A stretch of DNA of 5,186 bases from NCBI GenBank assembly GCA_016784245.1, contig JADHVA010000053.1, forward strand, positions 1-5,186. The letters run 5' to 3'. This stretch comes from Nanobdellota archaeon (GTDB taxonomy: Archaea; Nanobdellota; Nanobdellia; SCGC-AAA011-G17; GW2011-AR17). Shown piece after piece: positions 1 to 4,126 of the stretch. Below the pieces are notes generated by a model. It ran no database searches. It saw only the letters and a list, made by a program, of their open reading frames with translations, and had not been told where the DNA came from. Positions within the stretch are counted from its first letter, which is position 1, and each line of letters begins with the position of its first letter. The translations under genes and the position numbers were made by a program.

Positions 1-533
1 ATGGTTGTTTAAGTATTAGTAAAAAATCATTAAATAGAAAATCATTCCATTTACAAATTAGTTTTAAAAGTAAGAGAACTGCATGCAAAATCAAAAAACT
101 GATTTTAGAACTTTTTCATATAAAATCTTCTATATATCTAGGGGATGGTTGTTATAATGTTTGTACTTTCTCTAAATGTTTAATTATTTTATTAAACACT
201 AGATTTGATGTCCCCATAGGAGAAAAATATGATCTCTTAATGGTTCCATCTATTATTATTAATAATAAAAGAGTAATTCCTTTTTTTATAAAAGGTCTTT
301 TTGATAGTGATGGAAATATATATCTTCATAGAAAGAAAACTGCTATCCAATTTAGACAAAAATCTCAAAAATTTATTATAGGAGTTAAAGATTTACTACT
401 TGAAGTTGGGATCCATATTGGTGGTCCTTATTATGATAAAGCAAATAATTCTTGGTTATTATGGTCTAGTAAGAAATCAAGTGTCGATAGATTTATAAAA
501 GATATTAATTTTCTAAATCCTATGGATCCGTAG
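1..533 (+). CDS. LAGLIDADG homing endonuclease, 5'-truncated by window edge
   Basis: The frame is open from the first complete codon at position 3 to a TAG at 531-533, giving 176 visible residues with no start required inside the window. The visible protein begins GCLSI; a preceding D (the partial codon at 1-2 is 'at') would complete the end of a first LAGLIDADG motif. A second motif, FIKGLFDSDG followed by NIYLH, lies about 95-104 residues in (bases 285-314), with the acidic D-S-D that binds catalytic metal. The spacing of roughly 100 residues between motifs fits the monomeric two-motif endonucleases, so only about 15-20 residues are probably missing. Such enzymes cut a long DNA target and promote copying of their own gene or host intron. 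No intein C-terminal HN-C/S/T junction is present, so a free-standing or intron-encoded gene is more likely. The ATG at 240 is an internal Met, not the start. The last codons overlap tRNA-Arg. Confidence 0.85.
   Translation, partial: GCLSISKKSLNRKSFHLQISFKSKRTACKIKKLILELFHIKSSIYLGDGCYNVCTFSKCLIILLNTRFDVPIGEKYDLLMVPSIIINNKRVIPFFIKGLFDSDGNIYLHRKKTAIQFRQKSQKFIIGVKDLLLEVGIHIGGPYYDKANNSWLLWSSKKSSVDRFIKDINFLNPMDP
492..499 (+). promoter_or_regulatory. TATA box of tRNA-Arg, inside the endonuclease gene
   Basis: TTTATAAA lies 25-32 nt upstream of the mature tRNA 5' end at 524, the normal archaeal TATA-to-start distance. It sits in the endonuclease codons for R-F-I-K near its C terminus, so these bases would serve both coding and promoter roles. 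The call rests on sequence and spacing only. Confidence 0.6.
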
Positions 534-610
534 CTCAGCTTGGATAGAGCACTAGCCTTCTATTTTAGGAAGCAAGCTAGGGGTCAAGGGTTCGAATCCC
601 TTCGGATCCG
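524..610 (+). tRNA. tRNA-Arg(UCU) with 12-nt intron
   Basis: The cloverleaf is complete. The acceptor stem 524-530 pairs with 603-609 (GGATCCG/CGGATCC) and G610 is the discriminator. The D stem is GCTC 533-536 with GAGC 547-550, the anticodon stem CTAGC 552-556 with GCTAG 576-580, and the T stem AAGGG 586-590 with CCCTT 598-602 around TTCGAAT. Nineteen nucleotides sit where a seven-base anticodon loop is expected. Removing 563-574 leaves C-T-TCT-A-A, so the anticodon is UCU (bases 559-561) with U33 and A37, reading AGA/AGG. CCA is not encoded. The first ten bases overlap the upstream endonuclease gene, whose stop codon is tRNA positions 8-10. A T-rich run follows the gene. Confidence 0.95.
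563..574 (+). other. tRNA-Arg intron (canonical 37/38), minimal BHB
   Basis: The 12-nt intron lies after anticodon-loop position 37. The precursor folds with the anticodon stem as outer helix, a 3-nt bulge CAA (573-575), a 4-bp central helix CUUC 557-560 with GAAG 569-572, and a 3-nt bulge UAU (561-563). Cutting after the second base of each bulge gives 562/563 and 574/575, exactly the intron ends needed for a normal loop. Only five bases (564-568) close the inner end, so there is essentially no inner helix. Confidence 0.85.
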
Positions 611-623
611 TATTTTTTATTTT
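611..623 (+). terminator. T-rich terminator after tRNA-Arg
   Basis: A T6 run (613-618) and a T4 run (620-623) follow directly on the tRNA 3' end without a hairpin. Archaeal RNA polymerase commonly terminates on such U tracts. Assigned by position and composition. Confidence 0.5.
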
Positions 624-630
624 CAAAACT

Positions 631-638
631 TTTATATA
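631..638 (+). promoter_or_regulatory. TATA box of tRNA-Cys
   Basis: TTTATATA is a near-consensus archaeal TATA box between the two tRNAs. It predicts a start near 658-662 and therefore a leader of about 25 nt before the mature tRNA at 685, suggesting that the two tRNAs are transcribed separately. Confidence 0.55.
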
Positions 639-684
639 CATCAAATCTAATCCTCATCATTAAGAGGACGTTTGGCATTATTAA

Positions 685-788
685 GCAGGCGTGGCCAAGC
701 GGCTAAGGCAAGAGATTAGTGAAGTGCTTTATTTTGCTAACTTGAGGCTGCAACCCTCTGATCCCAGGTTCGAGTCCTGGCGCCTGCT
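685..788 (+). tRNA. tRNA-Cys(GCA) with 32-nt intron at position 30/31
   Basis: The acceptor stem is 685-691 with 781-787 (GCAGGCG/CGCCTGC) and the discriminator is U788, the base typical of tRNA-Cys. The D stem is GCC 694-696 with GGC 707-709 and the T stem CCAGG 764-768 with CCTGG 776-780. Fifty-four bases separate the D and T arms. Removing 32 of them (best register 715-746) makes a perfect five-pair anticodon stem AGAGG (711-714 plus 747) with CCTCT (755-759). The loop is C-T-GCA-A-C (748-754), with U33 and anticodon GCA at 750-752, followed by a four-base variable loop (760-763). Mature length is 72 nt without CCA. Read without splicing, it resembles a class II tRNA with a GAGG/CCTC variable arm. 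The U73 discriminator, the perfect spliced stem and the BHB fold all favour Cys. Confidence 0.88.
715..746 (+). other. tRNA-Cys intron, non-canonical position, strong BHB
   Basis: The splice region folds as a good archaeal BHB. The central 4-bp helix is CAAG 709-712 with CTTG 741-744. One 3-nt bulge is AGA 713-715 and the other AGG 745-747. The inner helix is TTAGT 716-720 with GCTAA 736-740, including one U-G pair, around a 15-nt loop. Cleavage after the second base of each bulge gives 714/715 and 746/747, placing the intron between tRNA positions 30 and 31 in the 5' strand of the anticodon stem. Repeated AG bases would allow three other registers of the same length (712-743, 713-744, 714-745), but only this one matches the bulge rule. 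The outer helix is weak (G708-C748, G707-U749). Confidence 0.8.
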
Positions 789-790
789 TA

Positions 791-801
791 TTTTCTTTTT
801 T
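791..801 (+). terminator. T-rich terminator after tRNA-Cys
   Basis: T4-C-T6 begins three bases after the tRNA discriminator, with no associated hairpin, matching the U-tract arrangement behind tRNA-Arg. Confidence 0.5.
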
Positions 802-812
802 ATACAAAACTC

Positions 813-819
813 TTATAAA
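813..819 (+). promoter_or_regulatory. TATA box of the small-membrane-protein/permease operon
   Basis: TTATAAA is centred 26 nt upstream of the ATG at 842, so transcription would start at or next to the start codon (leaderless mRNA). No Shine-Dalgarno sequence precedes that ATG. Confidence 0.6.
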
Positions 820-841
820 CATTTCAACCTCCATTAACATC

Positions 842-1087
842 ATGTTAGAAACAATCCCTTTATTTATTTTAATTCCATTAGTTTTGTGGAGTTTACTTTG
901 GAAAGGCATAGCTTTATGGAAAACAGGTAGAAACAATCAACTTGTTTGGTTTTTATTCATTTTAATTATTAACACTGCAGGAATACTTCCAATTATATAT
1001 TTACTATTCTTTCAAAAGAAAACAAGAAAGAAAACAGTTACTAAGAAGAAAACTAAAACTAAAAAAACAAAAAAGAAGAAGAGGTAA
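842..1087 (+). CDS. small two-helix membrane protein, DUF5652-like
   Basis: An 81-residue protein with two hydrophobic segments (about 6-26 and 34-57) separated by a short polar turn holding W-K-T-G-R-N-N-Q. A very basic tail of Lys, Thr and Arg runs from 59 to the end (KKKKR). The pattern of a LWK segment, an RNNQ turn and a NTAGILPIIYL second helix resembles the DUF5652 family of short archaeal and CPR membrane proteins; function is unknown. The ATG at 842 is favoured by the TATA box 26 nt upstream. It sits 6 bp ahead of the permease, and its last codons contain the permease's Shine-Dalgarno sequence, so the two are probably translated from one mRNA. The Lys-rich tail would face the cytoplasm under the positive-inside rule and could contact nucleic acid, ribosomes or lipid head groups (inference). 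Confidence 0.8.
   Translation: MLETIPLFILIPLVLWSLLWKGIALWKTGRNNQLVWFLFILIINTAGILPIIYLLFFQKKTRKKTVTKKKTKTKKTKKKKR
1081..1085 (+). promoter_or_regulatory. Shine-Dalgarno sequence for the permease
   Basis: GAGGT ends eight bases before the ATG at 1094 and overlaps the last codons and stop of the upstream gene. It is the one clear ribosome binding site in the window, as expected for an internal operon gene in an otherwise leaderless setting. Confidence 0.6.
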
Positions 1088-1093
1088 AATTTT

Positions 1094-2302
1094 ATGGCTA
1101 AATTAAAAAGAACTTTAACTTTATTCAATGTCACTGTTGCTGGTGTTGGTATGATTTTAGGTGCTGGTATTTATGCACTGATTGGTGCTGCTGCTGTTGA
1201 TGGTGGTAATGCAATTTGGTTATCATTCTTACTTTCTGCATTGATTGCTCTTTTCACTGGTTTAAGTTACGCTGAACTATCTTCTATGTTTAAAGGTGAT
1301 GCTGGTGAATATGATTATGTTAACAAATCTATGCACAAACATTTTGCTCTTTTCATTGGCTTAACAGTTATTGCTGCAGCTATCATTACTGCTTCAGCTG
1401 TTGCTTTAGGTTTTGCTGGTTATTTATCTACATTACTTCCTATTCCTTACATTTTAGGTGCTTTACTAATCATAGTTTTAATGTCAGCAATAAATTTAAT
1501 TGGAATCAAAGAAGCTGCTTGGTTCAACACAGTTTCTACTTTCATTGAATTTGCAGGTTTAGTTATTATCATAATTTTAGGTTTCAAATACATTGGCTCT
1601 GTTAACTTGTTAGAATTACCAAATGGTGTTGAAGGTATTTTTAGTTCAGCTGCTTTAGTATTCTTTGCCTTTTTAGGTTTTGAAAGTATAATTAAGTTAG
1701 CTGAAGAAACTAAGAATCCAGAGAAAACAATTCCGAAAGCAATTTTACTTTCTATTGGAATAACTTCAGTAGTTTATGTTTTAGTTGCAATTTCTGCAGT
1801 AAGTGTTGTAGGTTGGGAAGCTCTTAGTCAGAGTAATGCACCTTTAGCTTTAGTTGCTGCAACTGCATTAGGTGGAATTTCAGGTCCAGCTTTAGCTGTG
1901 ATTGCTTTATTTTCAACTGCAAACACAATTTTATTATCTTTAATCACATCTTCTAGACAAATTTACGGAATGTCTAAAGAGAAAGGGTTACCTAAATTTT
2001 TATCTCATGTTTCTGGTAAAACTAGAACTCCTATTTTCGCTGTTTTGGTAGCTACTTTAGTTGCAATAATTTTTACATTAATAGGTGACATTGGTATTGT
2101 TGCAAACATTACCAACATTTTCTTATTCATTACTTTTGGTGCTGTTAACTTAGCTCTAATAATTTTAAGATACAAAGAACCAAAGATGAAGAGAGCATTT
2201 AAATTACCTTTAAACATTGGTAAATTCCCAGTTATACCTCTTATTGGTATTTTAAGTTCAATTATAATGATTGGATTTATTATATGGGGATTTATTCATT
2301 AA
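1094..2302 (+). CDS. APC-superfamily amino-acid permease
   Basis: A 402-residue polytopic membrane protein of the amino acid-polyamine-organocation superfamily, probably moving amino acids with H+ or by exchange. Helix 1 carries the signature GAGIYALIG (23-31), an unwound substrate-binding segment in this fold. Helix 6 and the following loop read FFAFLGFE then AEETKNPEKTIPKAI (190-217), the classic family motif. The loop after helix 8 has RQIYGMSKEKGLPKFLS (288-304) followed by TP at 312-313. I count about 11 hydrophobic segments (roughly 11-34, 40-60, 84-110, 113-135, 146-168, 182-200, 215-240, 264-288, 313-331, 336-358, 378-399). The usual family count is 12, so the last helix seems to be missing. 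Substrate cannot be read from sequence; uptake would suit an auxotrophic, reduced-genome archaeon (inference). It overlaps the convergent methyltransferase gene by 4 bp. Confidence 0.93.
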   Translation: MAKLKRTLTLFNVTVAGVGMILGAGIYALIGAAAVDGGNAIWLSFLLSALIALFTGLSYAELSSMFKGDAGEYDYVNKSMHKHFALFIGLTVIAAAIITASAVALGFAGYLSTLLPIPYILGALLIIVLMSAINLIGIKEAAWFNTVSTFIEFAGLVIIIILGFKYIGSVNLLELPNGVEGIFSSAALVFFAFLGFESIIKLAEETKNPEKTIPKAILLSIGITSVVYVLVAISAVSVVGWEALSQSNAPLALVAATALGGISGPALAVIALFSTANTILLSLITSSRQIYGMSKEKGLPKFLSHVSGKTRTPIFAVLVATLVAIIFTLIGDIGIVANITNIFLFITFGAVNLALIILRYKEPKMKRAFKLPLNIGKFPVIPLIGILSSIIMIGFIIWGFIH

Positions 2303-2892
2303 TTTTTTTCACTTACACATAAATAGAAAGGAAATCCTTCTAAGGTTCTATGATCTAAAGTTTTCACAGTTCTCAATCTCATACTTCTTGTAATTCTACA
2401 ACAATCATATACATCCATTTTAGTATGATCTCTTAAAACTTCATTATAACTTCTTTGCAAAATCTCATTACGATCAGCATCTGTAATACTCTGAATATAT
2501 TCTTCATCAGACAAATGTTTCTTATCATGATCTATAACAATTAAGTGTCCACCTTTTTTTAGATAAGGATGACATTGCTCAATAATATTTTCATTCCCAT
2601 GTAACATACAAATTAAAGTAATTGTATCAAAATATTCTTTAGGTAAATCTTCTTTTCTTTCAATAACTCTTGCTCTTTTATTTAATAATATTTTAGCTTG
2701 ATTTAAAAGCTCTTGAACATTTTGTCCATTTGTTTCAGGTCCATCATAGGCAAAGAAATTACTTGTTGAATTAAGAGGGATAAATACACTAGTCATAGCT
2801 CCATCTCCACAACCATAATCTAACACATTTCCTTCTAGAAAAGGATTCATTTTTCTTAATAGTGCAATATATCTAAGTGTTCTTTTATCCAT
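2299..2892 (-). CDS. SAM-dependent class I methyltransferase
   Basis: A 197-residue Rossmann-fold methyltransferase. Motif I, VLDYGCGDG, is at 23-31 and binds S-adenosylmethionine. D50 (in FFAYDG) is the expected acidic residue after strand 2 that holds the ribose. FDTITLICMLH (88-98) corresponds to the strand-4 region and LKKGGHLIVIDHD (111-123) to the strand-5 turn. The ICMLH and GGHLIVIDHD style resembles small-molecule or 'type 11/12' enzymes, but the substrate cannot be assigned. The frame also has an in-frame TTG 12 bases upstream (2904). I chose the ATG at 2892 because a TTATAAATA box on this strand is centred 25 nt upstream, fitting a leaderless start. It lies 31 bp downstream of the kinase gene on the same strand, so it has its own promoter and may also be read through. 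Its stop codon overlaps that of the permease. Confidence 0.85.
   Translation of the reverse strand: MDKRTLRYIALLRKMNPFLEGNVLDYGCGDGAMTSVFIPLNSTSNFFAYDGPETNGQNVQELLNQAKILLNKRARVIERKEDLPKEYFDTITLICMLHGNENIIEQCHPYLKKGGHLIVIDHDKKHLSDEEYIQSITDADRNEILQRSYNEVLRDHTKMDVYDCCRITRSMRLRTVKTLDHRTLEGFPFYLCVSEKN
2303..2309 (+). terminator. T7 tract after permease stop
   Basis: Seven T residues immediately follow the permease TAA and could end the operon transcript. The tract lies inside the 3' coding end of the opposite-strand methyltransferase. Confidence 0.4.
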
Positions 2893-2912
2893 ATAAAAAT
2901 TCAAAAATCTTC

Positions 2913-2921
2913 TATTTATAA
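2913..2921 (-). promoter_or_regulatory. TATA box of the methyltransferase gene
   Basis: Reading the minus strand, TTATAAATA lies just after the kinase stop codon and is centred about 25 nt before the ATG at 2892. It decides the start-codon choice for the methyltransferase. Confidence 0.55.
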
Positions 2922-2923
2922 CT

Positions 2924-3709
2924 CTATTGTTCTATATTTTCATGATATAATCTAACAGCTTGTCTTATAGTTTCTTCTACAGAAATTCCTGCATCTAAAT
3001 ATTTCACTTTAGTTCCATGTTTTTCAAAGAATTCTTTTAATTCTGTACTTTCATAACTAGGTTTAATCATTTCTTGGAATTTCAAACTTTCAAAGATTGC
3101 ATTATCATCTTTTTCTCTTCCTTCTAATCTTTTAATAATCTCACCTACATCTTCTATTGTAGGAATAATAATTAGGTCTGGTGCAAAGTCTAAAGTTAAT
3201 TTATTTCCATGTAGTGCTGCGATATGATCCATAGGTAAATATTGGTCTGTATCTTTTGCTTGCATAGACTGGTAAACTAAACTAGTAATAACTCCTCTTG
3301 ATTGAATAATAATTTTCCCTGCCTTGAGCATTGGAAGAACTCCTCTTTGATACCATAACAATCTATCAGCTGCATACATTTCTGCAGTAAACAATGGACT
3401 ATAATCTCTATTATTATTTGTAATTATTTCATTTCTAATTGATCTACCTATCCCTGCAAAAGTAGGTTCAGAACTTACAGCAACATCAAAAGAACTTAAT
3501 GGGATATAATGTGGATTTGTTTTTTCTCCAATAAAACTATGTTCAAATTCAGGATGCTCATGATTTTCTTGCCAATATTTATTTACATCAAAAACTCTCA
3601 TTCCTTTAGCTCTTAAATATTCCACAATAGAATCCATAACAACGCCTTTTCCAATTCCATCAAGTCCATCAACAATTACTAATTTTCCTGAATAATTATG
3701 TTTTGGCAT
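2924..3709 (-). CDS. thymidylate kinase-like P-loop nucleotide kinase
   Basis: A 261-residue P-loop kinase of the thymidylate kinase fold, which would transfer phosphate from ATP to a nucleoside monophosphate in the cytoplasm. Near the N terminus, VDGLDGIGKG (13-22) is the Walker A loop. EPT (81-83), GRSIR (88-92) and ADRLLWY (114-120) follow the order of dTMP-kinase motifs. IIIQSRGVITSLVYQ (133-147) aligns with the family's usual DRY...S.AYQ block, and RLEGREKDD (194-202) with the LID. Two key positions are altered: the Ser/Thr after the P-loop Lys is Gly22, and the DRY-type motif reads SRG. At 261 residues it exceeds the usual 200-215, mainly through an extra segment around 41-75. The ATG at 3709 is supported by a TATA box about 27 nt upstream. 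It may be a genuine but diverged dTMP kinase or a paralogue with another substrate. Confidence 0.8.
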   Translation of the reverse strand: MPKHNYSGKLVIVDGLDGIGKGVVMDSIVEYLRAKGMRVFDVNKYWQENHEHPEFEHSFIGEKTNPHYIPLSSFDVAVSSEPTFAGIGRSIRNEIITNNNRDYSPLFTAEMYAADRLLWYQRGVLPMLKAGKIIIQSRGVITSLVYQSMQAKDTDQYLPMDHIAALHGNKLTLDFAPDLIIIPTIEDVGEIIKRLEGREKDDNAIFESLKFQEMIKPSYESTELKEFFEKHGTKVKYLDAGISVEETIRQAVRLYHENIEQ

Positions 3710-3732
3710 ATTCTTATTCTAATCATTTCAGC

Positions 3733-3740
3733 TTATAAAA
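3733..3740 (-). promoter_or_regulatory. TATA box of the kinase gene
   Basis: On the minus strand TTTTATAA lies about 27 nt upstream of the kinase ATG, predicting a leaderless or near-leaderless mRNA. It is one half of a divergent promoter pair in a 92-bp intergenic region. Confidence 0.6.
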
Positions 3741-3772
3741 TATTATATTCTCAAAAACAACATTCGTTAACT

Positions 3773-3780
3773 TTATAAAA
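3773..3780 (+). promoter_or_regulatory. TATA box of the second small membrane protein gene
   Basis: TTATAAAA, preceded by CT, is centred 26 nt before the ATG at 3802. It directly abuts the in-frame TTG at 3781, so that upstream TTG would lie before the predicted transcription start. Confidence 0.6.
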
Positions 3781-3801
3781 TTGCTTTACTCATTTATCTT
3801 T

Positions 3802-4095
3802 ATGAATAGTATTTCAGTTGCCAGAATTGTAAAAACTTCAATAGTTTCAGCATTTACTTTAACTGCTGCATTTATTTGGAGAGATGTAATTATTGATGCT
3901 ATTGAATTATATTTTCCAACTTCAACAATTTTTTACGAATTTTTAGCTGCAATAGTTGTTACTATATTTGTTATCATTGCAATTTACATAACTTTGAAAA
4001 CTGAATCTGAAGCTGAACATTTATTTAAAAAATATCAGAATTTTTACAAATCAGAAAAAGTAGAAAAAAAACTTAAGAAAAAGAAAAAAAGATAA
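3802..4095 (+). CDS. small two-helix membrane protein, DUF5654-like
   Basis: A 97-residue protein with two hydrophobic segments (about 11-26 and 46-65), an amphipathic connector containing WRDVIIDAIELYFPTS (26-41), and a charged C-terminal region ending in a run of Lys and a final Arg (84-97). The arrangement of a helix ending in W, a DxI...YFP connector and a second helix rich in V, I and T resembles the DUF5654 family of archaeal small membrane proteins; no function is established. The start at 3802 is chosen over the in-frame TTG at 3781 because the TATA box at 3773-3780 would place transcription initiation at or near the ATG. It lies 31 bp upstream of the phosphatase gene on the same strand and diverges from the kinase. 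Confidence 0.75.
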   Translation: MNSISVARIVKTSIVSAFTLTAAFIWRDVIIDAIELYFPTSTIFYEFLAAIVVTIFVIIAIYITLKTESEAEHLFKKYQNFYKSEKVEKKLKKKKKR

Positions 4096-4104
4096 TTTTA
4101 TTAA
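4096..4104 (+). promoter_or_regulatory. weak TATA-like box for the phosphatase gene
   Basis: TTTTATTAA directly follows the preceding stop codon and is centred about 26 nt before the ATG at 4127. The match is poorer than the other boxes, but the spacing is the same. A T6 tract just after it (4111-4116) could also terminate the upstream transcript. Confidence 0.4.
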
Positions 4105-4126
4105 TCATTATTTTTTCATTAACCTT

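Noticed and set aside
240..533. Start of the endonuclease at ATG 240
   Set aside because: The same frame is open to the left edge and encodes endonuclease-like sequence with the end of a first LAGLIDADG motif, so this Met is internal.
1..533. Intein rather than free-standing or intron endonuclease
   Set aside because: No C-terminal splicing block (HN followed by C, S or T) is present and the frame stops immediately, with no C-extein.
713..740. Alternative BHB with bulges 713-715 and 734-736 around helix 716-719/737-740
   Set aside because: The bulges lie on the 5' side of the helix strands, the reverse of the BHB arrangement, and splicing there would leave a G in place of U33.
710..763. Class II tRNA (Ser-GCT or Leu-TAG) with a long variable arm
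   Set aside because: No five-pair anticodon stem forms around either anticodon, and U73 does not fit Ser or Leu. The spliced Cys model gives perfect stem, loop, discriminator and BHB together.
703..936. 77-codon open frame on the minus strand
   Set aside because: It runs antisense through tRNA-Cys, its promoterless flank and the start of the small membrane protein gene, with no recognisable domain and no promoter; it is a shadow.
2005..2217. 70-codon open frame on the minus strand inside the permease gene
   Set aside because: Antisense to conserved permease helices; composition mirrors the permease codons and there is no start signal.
2893..2904. TTG at 2904 as start of the methyltransferase
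   Set aside because: It is about 8 nt past the TATA box, upstream of the expected transcription start; ATG 2892 fits the 25-nt spacing.
3781..3801. TTG at 3781 as start of the second small membrane protein
   Set aside because: It directly abuts the TATA box and would lie upstream of the predicted transcription start; ATG 3802 fits leaderless spacing.
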